DNA from: Biomphalaria glabrata
Taxonomy: Eukaryota > Mollusca > Gastropoda > Planorbidae
Length of the DNA stretch: 64,000 nucleotides
Assembly: GCF_947242115.1 (NCBI RefSeq)
Contig: NC_074714.1
Span: 35,288,323-35,352,322 of the forward strand
Direction: 5' to 3'
Of this stretch, positions 11,465-20,950 are shown in pieces. A program made the translations under genes and the position numbers. Every line of letters starts with the position of its first letter. Position 1 is the stretch's first letter. Below the pieces are notes generated by a model. The model was not told where the DNA came from. It worked only from the letters and a program-made list of their open reading frames with translations, and made no database searches.

Positions 11465-11597
11465 CGCTATTCCTAGCAGACGTTTCAATCATTGATGCCG
11501 CCCTGGATAGAACATCGAGAGGCGACTCCATTGGCTCTAACTCCATACCAGTGTCCGAAACAAATGAAGTCCACTCGCTTTCAGCCTGTTCCTTCAT
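11465..11597 (-). CDS. probable first coding exon of an unidentified gene
   Basis: On the minus strand an ATG at 11597 opens 44 codons and ends, one base into the next codon, at a strong splice donor GTAAGT (11464-11459). An in-frame stop (TAA) lies 18 bases upstream of the ATG, so this is the first possible start in the frame. The peptide is acidic and low in complexity at first (MKEQAESEWTSFVSDTGM), then has ESPLDVLSRAASMIE, a short amphipathic stretch of the kind found at the start of nuclear regulatory proteins. I do not recognise the gene. Supporting it are the perfect donor, the repeat-free surroundings and two palindromic E-boxes 280-320 bp upstream. The other exons would lie at lower coordinates, possibly beyond the left edge. 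The plus-strand frame at 11428-11682 is its antisense shadow. Confidence 0.5.
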
Positions 11598-11881
11598 AAT
11601 AGCCACATCGATTGTTTATAAAAACACGCGAACCATCGCTATGCTATCCAAACATGAATTTTATGACAACACCGGTATGTAGATATAGTTATTTCCAGTC
11701 TAGTTCACACAATCGTTTAATCGATTTAAAAAAACGACGATTTTAATATCTTCACATTTAATGTAATCCAATAATTTTGTTTAAATGAAACCCTCCCAAA
11801 TGCTGAGTCTACCTCGTGCTTGAGCGAATCTAGAACATAGCCTGTGAGCTACAACAGTCAGGAATGACAGGAATTTTTCTA

Positions 11882-11911
11882 GGTCACATGACCGGCGTTT
11901 TGTCACGTGAC
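11882..11911. promoter_or_regulatory. paired palindromic E-boxes
   Basis: GGTCACATGACC (11882-11893) and GTCACGTGAC (11902-11911) are perfect palindromes whose centres are 19 bp apart, close to two helical turns. GTCACGTGAC is the core of sites bound by MITF/TFE/USF bHLH-zipper factors. They lie about 285-315 bp upstream of the start codon of the minus-strand exon at 11597. Promoter function is inferred. Confidence 0.5.
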
Positions 11912-12312
11912 CTGCTCAAGATGCCTTTCTAGGCCACATTATTCATGAGCGCCTAGGTCAAGAATTTCAATTCATAAAAGAATCAACAAGGATTTCTGTA
12001 TTATACATATGCATCTGGTTTTAACGTATTTAATTTGCTATTTGACTGAACTGGTTCTTTTTATTTTTCTCTGTCATTTTGTTTATAATGTCAATCTCAA
12101 AGGAAAAAAAAATACTTTTTAATTTTATAAAACATGACATGCCTTTATTAATTTTTTTAGTGTCATTTAAAGAATCTAAATTCTAGATTAATCTAGATAT
12201 ATCTACTAGTATTGCTGTAAAAAAAAAAGGATACATTATAGAGAATCAACAAATTTAAATAAAATAAATAATATAGTCAACACTGTGTCTCTGCCATCAG
12301 CATGGTAATTAA

Positions 12313-14435
12313 CTGTACACAATTTATCTTATATAAAGTACAGACGTTTCTTCAAAACATAAGATAATTATATATAGCCTACACATGGGCGTAGCCAGGG
12401 AGGGGGGTTGAAACCCCCCCCCCCGAAATGATCCCCCCCTGGGGGGGGGACGAAATTCAGTGACTGATTTTTTGCTTTCATTTTGTTTATTTTAGGTGAG
12501 ATTTTAATACTAAATCATCACTTACCACAGCACAGCCGAAGGGGTTTTGAGTTAAAAACCCTATCCAGGGGGTTTTTGATTTTAAAAACCCCTACTAGAG
12601 GGTTTTGAGTAAAAAAAAACCTATCAGGGGTTTTGAGATAAAAATCTCTCTACCAGGGGGTTTTGAGTTTAAAACCCCCTACCAAGGGTTTTGAGTTTAA
12701 AACCCCCCTACTAGGGGTTATGAGTTTAAAACCCCCTACAGGGGTTTTAAGTTTAAAACCTCCTACCAGTGGTTTTGCAGTTAAATCCCTCTCTTCTATC
12801 AACAAAACTATTAAAAAAATGCAAACGACAATCCCCAAATTCCAAGAAAACAGCTAAGGAAGAGTTTGACTTTAAAAACGCCTCCAAAAATTACGATAAA
12901 CCCCCTCTCAATATAAAAAAAGCAAATTACACACTCAAAATTCTATGAGCGTAGCCAAAGGTGTTTTGAGTTTAACCCCCTTCCCCTCCAGTTGGGGTTT
13001 GAAGCTAAAAAATACTTCTTCAATATAAAAAAAAAAGCAAATTACACACTATAAAATCTATGAGCGTAGCCAAAGCGGTTTTGAGTTTAAAACCCTCTGC
13101 CAGCGGGGTTTGAAGCTGAAAAATACCTCTTCAATATTTAAAAAAAAAAAAAGCAAATTACGCACTCAAAATGCTATGAGCGTAGCCAAAGGGGGTTTGA
13201 GTTTAAATCCCCATTCAGAGGGTTTAGATGCTAAAAAATACCTCTTCAATATAAAAGAAGCAAATTACACACTAAAACTCTTTGAGCGTAGCTAAGCTGC
13301 TAATGAGGGATTTTGAGTTTAAATCCCCCTCCTCCAGATGGCTTTTTTTTTTTAAATTAAAAACCCTTTCAGTTGGTTTTGAGTTTAAAATTCCCCTACA
13401 GAGCGTTTTGAGTTGAAAACCTATCTCTTCAATATTATTTTAAAGCAAACTACAGTCACCAAATTCTATGACCGTAGCTAAATGGGGTTTTGAATTTAAA
13501 AAAAAACAGAAAAAAACTCCAGAGATTTTTTATTTTAAAACCCCTCAACAGATGATTTTGACGATAAAACTTTCCTTTTCGAAATAAAATCTAAAGCGAA
13601 ATACAGGCATGAAATTCCAAGAGCGTAGTTAAGAGAGCTTACAAATTTCTACCAGTGGCTGGGCTCCATTAATAAAGTGTGATATAGTCATCTGCCGAAA
13701 TTGAAAAACACTAAATGTGGCTCAACAAAGATGGCTAAGACAGATTTAAGGAGTCAGTTATAGAGATCGGGTCTAAATCAAAGAAATCATATGCCGAACT
13801 GGGAGTCGAACCCTTAGTTAGGTTGTGACTGAGCGTCGCATGAGGTTTTGCGGGATATGTTCTCCGACAAAATGAATTACGCAAAATAAGAGTTGCGGAA
13901 ACAGCTTGCCTGAAAATGCGCCGAACGGCGCGAGTGGGTCTAAGTCAGTAAGAACATCACATTAGGTTTTTAAAATAAAACTTTTTAATAGCAAGATAAT
14001 GCACTGTAGATACCTCAGAATATGCATTTTGTTGGCTTTCAATACCAGAAATAGTGCTCGGCGGCGGGGCTTCGCCCCGCGCTGGTGGAGCACTGCGAGC
14101 TCCCCCAGACCCCCTTGCTAGCAAGGGCTGGGAGTCTGCAAGATTTCCACTAATTCCAGGAAGAACTTATTCTAGGGCACAATAAACGTCTTCCGAAAGG
14201 GTCAGAATGTAAAAAATAGTAATTATGTACACACACACACACACAAATATATATAATTGTTTTCCGCGGGGGAGGAAATCCCCCCCCCGAAAAAAATCCT
14301 GGCTACACCCATGAGCCTACATTGTAGACTCTCTACCAAGTCATTGGTTTTCCTTACTGACTCAGGCAATTCATTTCATGCTCTAATGACACTAAGGAAA
14401 AAGGATGTTGGTATTTTCTTATACATCTAGATCTA
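12313..14435 (-). repeat. 3' fragment of the 2A-type LINE, split by a CATGGG element
   Basis: 12313-12383 (TTATCTTATATAAAGTACAG..GACGTTTCTTCAAAAC) is the 3' tail of the LINE in minus orientation. 14314-14435 (AAGTCATTGGTTTTCCTTAC..CTCATGCTCTAATG-like) continues it into the coding end. The CATGGG element 12384-14313 was inserted between the halves. Confidence 0.6.
12384..14313 (+). mobile_element. CATGGG-end DNA element with 8-bp target duplication and internal G/C-run units
   Basis: The left end is CATGGGCGTAGCCAGG and the right end CCTGGCTACACCCATG (one mismatch). AGCCTACA flanks both sides exactly (12376-12383 and 14314-14321), giving an 8-bp target duplication as in hAT or P superfamilies; the CA..TG ends are compatible with either. 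After C-runs comes a patch with TTAGGTGAGATTTTAATACT. Then more than ten degenerate units of the type GGGGTTTTGAGTTTAAAACC follow, each separated by CTACCAG or similar, and a second, longer-period block with ATGAGCGTAGCCAAAGGGG and CTCTTCAATATAAAA. No transposase frame is visible, so it is non-autonomous. Other copies: 9381-9985, 17530-17995, 35664-36470. Confidence 0.75.
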
Positions 14436-14469
14436 GTATTGTGCCTTTTTTTTTCCTCCGAGCGCAAAA

Positions 14470-14615
14470 TAGCTGCCTGGTCGTGTAGTTTGTGTTCTGG
14501 ACTATCGTTTTAATGGTTTGAACCCTTTCCCTCCACCTCCGGCCCTGAGGGAGATTTAGGCTAGAATGTAATAATCTTCAATTCTGACGGAACACACGCA
14601 ACTTGTAAAACAAAC
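14470..14615 (+). repeat. tRNA-derived SINE (family A)
   Basis: TAGCTGCCTGGTCGTGTAGT, then GGACTATCGTTTTAATGG, a damaged box B (TTTGAACCCTTTCCC), GAGGGAGATTTAGGCTAGAA and CTGACGGAACACACGCAACT. The block order is the same as in the 16506 copy. Confidence 0.65.
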
Positions 14616-15375
14616 AAGTGGCGTAAAAATTGTAGGGCCTATACTTTGTGTCGACCATTATAAGCGCTCAGCAGCTACCATAAATTCATTTCAAGTAAAA
14701 TATAATATCTTTAATTGTTCAAATTGGGTCTGTGCATTACCAGCCAAAAGCCGCCCCCCCCCCCCAAAAAAAAAAAAAAGTTGAAAGTGCCAAATGAGTT
14801 TTTTGTTGCCTTATGCTTATTCTCTACCTCTATCAGGGACCTGCACCCATTAACCGTCACCGCTGATTGCTTACAATTGACGGGGTTGTTCAGGCATAAG
14901 CGTTACTTTTAGGCTACTCGGCAGCCCAGTTGGGATACTGGAAAGCAATTTTCGAACTAACTGACAGATGGCCAACACTTAGGGATTGTAGGCCTACTAA
15001 GTGTTGGACTTGAAACTGGAGGTGACCCGCGATTGTTCTCTTTTATCCACAAAATGAGTTCAGCCTGGCTTCAGTAAAAAGATAAAGAAGTGAATATTGA
15101 TTATAGAGCATTCCTTTTTTTTTTTACATGCTATGTTCCTTCGGGAAAAAAAAGAAACGATAAAGGCAATAGAGGATAAGTCGCTTACAAACTTCACCGA
15201 GACCTTGACACAGGAATGTGGTGAGTGGTGTTATTGTGACTAAAAGTGTAACTCCAGGCACTGAAGGGGGAAACTGTGCCGAGCTGTGGCTATTGACAGG
15301 CAACACCGTGCGTCACTCTGCCTGTCTGCGTCTGTCTTAGCCTTATCTGTAGTGCACAGGAGAGTTACCAATAAC
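14616..15375. other. no gene seen
   Basis: Unique AT-rich DNA with homopolymer runs (C and A at 14752-14779). The 65-codon plus frame at 14715 and 60-codon minus frame at 15124 show no domain. Confidence 0.4.
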
Positions 15376-15484
15376 AATAATCTAACCTCTTTCCAAGCAA
15401 TCAATAATCTAACCTCTTTCCAAGCAATCAATAATCTAACCTCTTTCCAAGCAATCAATAATCTAACCTCTTTCCAAGCAAATT
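15376..15484. repeat. 27-bp tandem repeat, four copies
   Basis: AATAATCTAACCTCTTTCCA + AGCAATC is repeated four times with no change, the last copy incomplete. It lies directly before the 39-bp array. Confidence 0.9.
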
Positions 15485-15526
15485 GTTCATTAAAACCTGC
15501 CAGCGATCAGCCACATCCAATGTTTC

Positions 15527-16030
15527 AGGTCCTGTTTGTTTCTATCTGAATACAGCCAGTGCAAGAGGTCCTGTTTGTTTCTATCTGAATACAGCCAGTG
15601 CACGAGGTCCTGTTTGTTTCTATCTGAATACAGCCAGTGCACGAGGTCCTGTTTGTTCCTATCTGAATACAGCCAGTGCACGAGGTCCTGTTTGTTTCTA
15701 TCTGAATACAGCCAGTGCACGAGGTACTGTTTGTTCCTATCTGAATACAGCCAGTGCACTAGGTCCTCTTTGTTCTTATCTGAATACAGCCAGTGCACGA
15801 GGTCCTGTTTGTACCTATCTGAATACAGCCAGTGCACGAGGTCCTGTTTGTTTCTATCTGAATACAGCCAGTGCACGAGGTCCTGTTTGTTCTTGTCTGA
15901 ATACAGCCAGTGCACGAGGTCATGTTTGTTTCTACCTGAATATAGCTAGTGCACGAGGTCCTGTTTGTTCTTGTCTGAATACAGCCAGTGCACGAGGTCC
16001 TGTTTGTTCCTTTCTGAATACAGCCAGCAT
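15527..16030. repeat. 39-bp minisatellite, 13 copies
   Basis: Thirteen units begin GGTCCTGTTTGTTTCTATCT and end GAATACAGCCAGTGCACGA, with a few substitutions each. As 39 is divisible by three, several frames on both strands stay open (for example 15483-16043 plus and 15490-15915 minus). These frames start or end at the array edges and have no codon bias towards conservation, so they are not called as genes. The array stops 30 bp before a good splice acceptor (16060). Confidence 0.92.
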
Positions 16031-16060
16031 GAACATTGCATGATTTTTTTTTACTTGCAG

Positions 16061-16206
16061 ACAAAGAGATTGATGACAACATATTAGTCCATGTGAGTGT
16101 GTACTATTTATGGATGCGATTAAATGATTATCCAATTGATGGCCCTTTGGAAGTGGCTTTGGAAAAGAGCCCATCTCTATTCTTGGAATCAGAAGACAAA
16201 GGGTAG
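16061..16206 (+). CDS. possible terminal exon of an unidentified gene
   Basis: A pyrimidine-rich tract and TTACTTGCAG end at 16060, a strong acceptor. One downstream frame (first full codon 16063) stays open for 47 codons to TAG at 16204-16206, and AATAAA follows at 16281-16286. The peptide includes KEIDDNILVHVSVYYLWMRL and DYPIDGPLEVALEKSP, of ordinary protein-like composition, but I do not recognise it. No upstream exon was found, because the region before it is minisatellite. It may be a chance combination or a last exon of a gene spanning the repeats. Confidence 0.3.
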
Positions 16207-16505
16207 CTCATTGCACCTAAACTTTGCAAGCTATAAAATATGGTGGCTTTGGATTTTCAATAACTTTCTAGTTTTTGAGAAATAAACATCACAGTCTGAC
16301 TACACAACACTAACAGCGGCTTTTCCTCTTAAGGGAGCTGTTTAGAATCAGTAGATGTCTGTATCATTTTTGGGAATAACGCTATTCGATTGTTGCCTAT
16401 ATGTAAGTTTAAGAGGTTAGGGTACAAAGTCAATGTGATCCTCCAAATCATTACAGCAATTGCCAAATGACACAGTGTTTATGTATAGTCCTTAATAAAA
16501 AATCA
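16207..16505. other. possible 3' UTR and intergenic DNA
   Basis: Holds the AATAAA at 16281 that would serve the possible terminal exon. Nothing else is recognised. Confidence 0.3.
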
Positions 16506-16680
16506 TGGCTGCCTGTTCGTGAGGTTTGCACGCTGGACTGTCGTTCAGATTTATCGATGGTCCCGGGTTCAAACCCTGCCCGCTCCCATCCCCCGTCGTC
16601 CTGCGGGAGGTTTGGACTAGGAAGTAATTATCTTCAACTCTGAAGGAACATCCGAAACATGTAAAACAAACAAACAAACA
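16506..16680 (+). repeat. tRNA-derived SINE (family A), best copy
   Basis: It begins GCTGCCTGTTCGTGAGGTTT (box A-like), then CTGGACTGTCGTTCAGATT, box B in CCCGGGTTCAAACCCTG, CGTCGTCCTGCGGGAGGTTT, and a tail AACATCCGAAACATGTAAAA + CAAACAAACAAACA. Order and spacing of boxes A and B and the simple tail are those of a pol III SINE. The 61-codon minus frame across it is a shadow. Confidence 0.8.
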
Positions 16681-17529
16681 TCATTTCGCCTTTTGGCTAT
16701 AAATGCCCCCGACATCCTTTAATTTACTATGGAACATTACTTCCCTTGTGCATAAAACGGCCTAGCTAGAAATCAGAGCCTTAACTTTGCTGACATCCAA
16801 CTGCTTAATTTAGCAAATATCGTGTGCCCCCCCCCCCTTTTAAAAAATAATAAAATAGGCCTATGTCCAGTCGCACTAATGATCCAAAAGCCTCCATTAA
16901 AATTGACTTTTGCAGCGTTGTTTGTGAGTGTGTATGGGAAGTATTGACTTGACCGTGGTAATAGCTTGAGAGAGACGGGAAATTGGGCTGTATACACGCA
17001 CACACACACACTGAAGTTGGCTTATGCTTCTTTCAATCCAACCTTATTTTCAATGCAAACCTTAAGGCGGGCGAAAGAATGCGAAACACGCATGACGTCA
17101 TTGTGTATGTTTTGCCACATTGGCCATTGCCTAAATGCAAGTCTTATGAAAAATAAGCAGAATCTGTTTATTTTGGCATTTAAAAATAGCAGATTTGTAT
17201 GTCTCTATTTTAAATTAAAGGTGCTAAATAAAGCATTTTTTATTTTAATTCTGGAGATTGGAATCAGATCTAGTCTACATTTTAGTTTTGAGAGGGGGAA
17301 GTAAAAACATTAACCTAGATATAGCTGAAAATACCCAGTGATGGAACATGGAAGCACTGACAGAGCGTGGTGGCTAAGGTGAAGAAAACATTTTTTTTTT
17401 TTAGATTTACTTTTTTTTTTTTGTTTGTTTTTTGTCGTGGCACAAATCATTCGTACACAAAATTATACAATAACACAAGTTATTCTCTTTAGTCACGCAG
17501 AGTACAATTAGCCTAGGACTGAAAGTGTA
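16681..17529. other. no gene seen
   Basis: AT-rich, with a CA run at 16994-17010 and homopolymer tracts. Frames of 78-112 codons in this stretch have no recognisable domains and overlap one another on both strands. Confidence 0.4.
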
Positions 17530-17995
17530 GCCATGCAGGGGGACCCCCCCCCCCCTTTTTTTAGTGAATTTTTGGGTAAAATGGAATTTTATTACTGATT
17601 TTTTGCTTTAATTTTAATTATTGTAGGTGAGATTTTTAATGTTAAACCATTATTTGCCACAGAGCAGCCAAAGTGGGTTTTGAGTTTAAAAATCACCTTC
17701 CAGGGGGTTTTGAGGTTAAAACAAAAAAATAATGCTAACGACAGTCACCAAATTCCATGAGCGCAGCCAAGGGTTTTGAGGTTAAAAAACCCTCTTCAAT
17801 ATTAAACTAAAGAAAACTACAGTCACAAAATTCTATGAGCGTAGTTCAGGGGTTTTGAGTTTGTTTAAAAAAAAAAATCTCCAGATACTTTTGAGTTCCC
17901 CCCCCCCCAACAACTGGTTTTGATGATTAAACTTTCTTTTTCGATATATAATCTAAAGCAAACTACAGTCACCAAATTCCATGAGCGTTGCCTGT
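17530..17995 (+). mobile_element. CATGGG-end element, diverged fragment
   Basis: GTAGCCATGCAGGGGG and C-runs, then TTGTAGGTGAGATTTTTAATG, GGGTTTTGAGTTTAAAAATC units, and the longer-period block ATGAGCGTAGTTCAGGGG. The order matches 12384-14313, but ends and target duplication are not intact. Confidence 0.6.
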
Positions 17996-18295
17996 TTTTT
18001 TTCCAGTTCGGAGGCGAAAAAATATATGTTGGCCTTTCAGGAGGACTAGCAATAGCATCAATTTTCTTGAAGTTTAAACAAGAACTGTTTTATTTTCTCT
18101 CTCTTATTTTCTTCAATTCTTCCGGATATAATGAAATTTTCTATTGTTTGCATGTGTGGCCATTATGTCACCTTTTTCATCTCCTTCTATTAAAATGTGT
18201 ACTGGGATCCATTGGAGGACAGTTTTTTTTTTTTTTGGTATTATTTTAGGTTTATTGGAGCTGTCATTAACTTTTTTTTTTTAATATAGGAAGCA
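17996..18295. other. no gene called
   Basis: A pyrimidine tract and CCAG at 18003 precede a plus frame containing FGGEKIYVGLSGGLAIASIF, which runs on as hydrophobic, AT-driven sequence to 18249. It could be transposon debris. No family is recognised. Confidence 0.25.
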
Positions 18296-18640
18296 TCGGA
18301 GTTTTCCAGGCTTCGAAAGCCTGTTTTGGCATCGGTCAGGAAGACAATTCGGTGGTTTGGCGTGGGAGCAGCAAGTTCTAATGTTCCCCTTTCTGCTCTT
18401 TGGCTGACCGAGATATCGCCAGTTGCAGTGTATTTTTCTAGTCTTTCTCTCACTGTTCTGTGAGCATAACTTCTTCCCCCGTTTGTGTTGGATACTTGAG
18501 ATGGCAAAAAAAATTTTCTTGCCCAGGTCTTCTGAGGTCTTTACTGCATTAGCGTCTTATATACTGCATGTGTCTTTTTGAAGTCTACTAAGTTCATCTA
18601 AAGTTCTTTTTAAGGGACATTTGTTAAAGCAAGCGAAAAG
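18296..18640 (-). mobile_element. possible I-type LINE fragment (RNase H region)
   Basis: On the minus strand 18507-18290 reads SYAHRTVRERLEKYTATGD and then NHRIVFLTDAKTGFRSLEN. The VFLTDA..SLEN pattern resembles the centre of the RNase H domain of I/Nimbus-type LINEs. There are no flanking domains, so the call is weak. Confidence 0.35.
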
Positions 18641-19094
18641 TTCTTGTTCTATCGCATGTAGGCCTATTTATAAAAGAAATAATAATAATAATATTTAAAA
18701 AATCACTCGTTCGAAGCTACATTCTTGAAGTCTTTCCCATTACAAACCAAAACTTCGAAAACTTTGGCCTATAATATCAATGGAATATTAGCTCAATAAT
18801 TTGCTACATGCATTTTTGGCGCCTGGGGGCAAAGCGAAGTATTGGCGTCGTCAGGTTGTAACACACACACACACAAGTAACACGTGAACTTTTGGGCGTT
18901 ATAAAGACCTGTGCCACTTCAATTTCGGCCTTCTGTGCTGAAAAAAGAGTGTGGACTTTGAAATAGATTTAGCATGAACTAAGACTATAGATAGAGATTC
19001 AACGCCAGATAAGTCTATATAAATAGTGTTTAAACTGTTGAAGGATATGAACCTGTATGAAACTAATAAAGATAGCTGAGCCTAAACCAAAAAG
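18641..19094. other. no gene seen
   Basis: AT-rich with an (ATA)n patch at 18680 and a CA run at 18861-18875. At 18819-18846 the text TGGCGCCTGGGGGCAAAGCG faintly recalls the GGGGCTTCG-rich block seen at 14056 and 40360. Confidence 0.35.
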
Positions 19095-19223
19095 TAAAGT
19101 TTCAGACCTTGCAGTCATCTGTTTCTGAATCTGAGGCCCTCGGTTAACGAGGGTGTCATGTGGCCAGAACAACGACCAACCGCCTTTATTTATTCCCCAA
19201 CTAATGCCAGGTACCCATTAGAT

Positions 19224-20248
19224 TTGATGGTGGCCTATTCAACCCGAGGCGGCTTAAAGCAAAATCAAAAACAAATACAGCAGTGATCAGAGACTTGCTA
19301 TTTGCTGACGACTGTGCCCTAAATGCCTGCTCTGAAAACGATCTGCAGAGCATCGTCAGTGACTTCTCAAGAGCATGCTCAGACTTTGGCCTTACCATCA
19401 ATACGAACAAGACTGAAGTCTTATATCTACCTGCTCCTGGGAAAGCCAACTCGGATCCAAGCATTACTATAAATGGACAGGATATAAACGCAGTGGACAA
19501 ATTCACATATCTTGGCAGCACACTCTCCAGAAATGGAAAAATCGATAGAGAAATCGACCTGCGTATCGCCAAGGCCAGTGCATCCTATGGCAGACTGTCT
19601 ACAAATGTCTGGAACAGACGTGGTATCACCACAAACACCAAGCTAGGGGTCTATAGAGCCGTCATCCTCCCTACATTGCTCTATGCCTCAGAAACATGGA
19701 CAGTGTACAGTAAACATGCAAAGAAACTAAACCACTTCCACATGACATGTCTGAGAAAAATACTAAATGTCAAATGGCAAGACAAAATACTAGATACAGA
19801 AGTCCTTCGAAGAGCGTGTCTGCAAAGCATCCACACAATCCTGATGCAGTCCCAGCTGCGATGGGCAGGTCACGTCTACAGAATGGAAGACCACCGCATC
19901 CCTAAACGACTCTTGTATGGCCAACTAAGCGAAGGAAAGCGCTCGCAAGGTGGGCAAAGAAAGTGCTTCATGGACACCCTCAAAGCTTCTCTGAAGGCGT
20001 TCAGCATAGACCCTGGCACCTGGGAGACAGGGGCACATGACAGAGCATCATGGCGTCGCGCTGTGAAAACTGGCGCACAGGTTGCTGAGGAAAAAAGAAC
20101 AACGCTGGCAGAAGAAAAACGCCACAAAAGAAAAGCAAGACAAACGACACTAGCTCCAGCTGGAATAACCTGCCCAGTGTGCGGCCGAACATTCCGGGCT
20201 CACATAGGTCTCACCAGCCACATGAGGAGGCATAAAACCCCAGTGTAA
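19224..20248 (+). pseudogene. C-terminal part of a LINE reverse transcriptase with C2H2 finger
   Basis: About 340 residues. The frame enters just before motif C of the reverse transcriptase (LLFADDCALNACSENDLQS, catalytic FADD at about 19293-19304). The thumb/connection follows (KFTYLGSTLSRNGKID, VILPTLLYASETWTVY, LRWAGHVYRMEDHRIPKRLL). The protein ends with a C2H2 zinc finger, CPVCGRTFRAHIGLTSHMRRH-like (C-x2-C-x12-H-x3-H). Endonuclease and the palm motifs A and B are missing through truncation. The exact clade is not clear to me; this lineage is widespread in aquatic invertebrates and fish. The protein alone cannot function. Confidence 0.8.
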
Positions 20249-20311
20249 AGCCCTCAGCCCCCTGGATGACAAAGTGGTCATCATCGAACCACGATGGACG
20301 AACTATATATA
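19224..20311 (+). mobile_element. 5'-truncated LINE inserted in a SINE
   Basis: The insertion interrupts a family-B SINE, with TAGAT at both edges (19219-19223 and 20312-20316) as a short target duplication. Reading is open from the first bases of the insertion (FDGGLFNPRRLKAKSK) to the stop at 20246-20248, so 5' truncation during reverse transcription is the only obvious damage. The 3' end is a short UTR and a TATATA tail. The clean frame suggests a fairly recent insertion. Confidence 0.75.
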
Positions 20312-20694
20312 TAGATCTGGGTGGACTCAGAGGCGCCCAATGTTTCTGAAATTAAAAATTCCAGTCTTTACCAGGATACGAACCCAAGACCCCAGTTCGG
20401 GGTTTAAGCGCGTTACCACTCAGCCACCGCGCCTTATAAAGCAGTCACTGGGTGAAAGCATCTGTTTAGGTCTACTACACACCACAGCTAGTGATTACTT
20501 TGATCTCTTTATGGTGAGATTAGGCTTCATGTTTATTTCTTTTAAACCACTAGCAGTACACACCAGCTACGCCCGTTGATTTGTTCCCAGGCTTTAGACC
20601 TATATTGATACCTAGAGTCGGCCCAGCCCCTTTTTTTGTATTAGACGGACCATATTTTAACGATACAACCATACATACTTTTTTCAGCGCGTGA

Positions 20695-20950
20695 GTTAGT
20701 GTATCTGTGAGTTAGTGTATCTGTTAGTGTATCTGTTAGTTAGTGTATCTGTGAGTTAGTGTATCTGTTAGTTAGTGTATCTGTTAGTGTATCTGTTAGT
20801 TAGTGTATCTGTGAGTTAGTGTATCTGTTACAATGACATTTTACATCCCGGTGTCTATTTTGTTTTCTGTCTGTCTCTCTCTTCGCTCTCTGGAATCCCC
20901 ATTTTGTTTTCTGTCTGTCTCTCTCTTCGCTCTCTGGAATCCCCATTTTG
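20695..20950. repeat. two short tandem repeat blocks
   Basis: 20695-20830 repeats TTAGTGTATCTG with GTGAG or TTAG spacers (12-20 bp, about eight copies). 20855-20950 holds two copies of a 52-bp unit beginning TTTTGTTTTCTGTCTGTCTC and ending TCTCTGGAATCCCCA. Confidence 0.8.

Larger units (their letters stand above)
19095..20440 (-). repeat. SINE (family B), split by a LINE insertion
   Basis: The right part (20317-20440) on the minus strand runs GCGCGGTGGCTGAGTGGTAA (box A-like), then GGTCTTGGGTTCGTATCCTG (box B-like) and CTGGAATTTTTAATTTC. The left part (19095-19223) continues with ATGGGTACCTGGCATTAGTT, GTTGTTCTGGCCACATGACA. The same blocks are contiguous in the copy at 56005-56275. The LINE at 19224-20311 sits exactly at the break. 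Confidence 0.75.

Noticed and set aside
11428-11682. 84-codon plus-strand frame
   Set aside because: Antisense to the better supported minus-strand exon with a GTAAGT donor.
15483-16043. 186-codon plus frame, repeating 13-residue units (GPVCFYLNTASAR)
   Set aside because: It is generated by a 39-bp minisatellite. Other frames on both strands are equally open, and its start lies in the flanking repeat.
16506-16600. tRNA gene
   Set aside because: Boxes A and B are present but the sequence does not fold as a cloverleaf, and it is one of several copies with a common tail, so it is a SINE.
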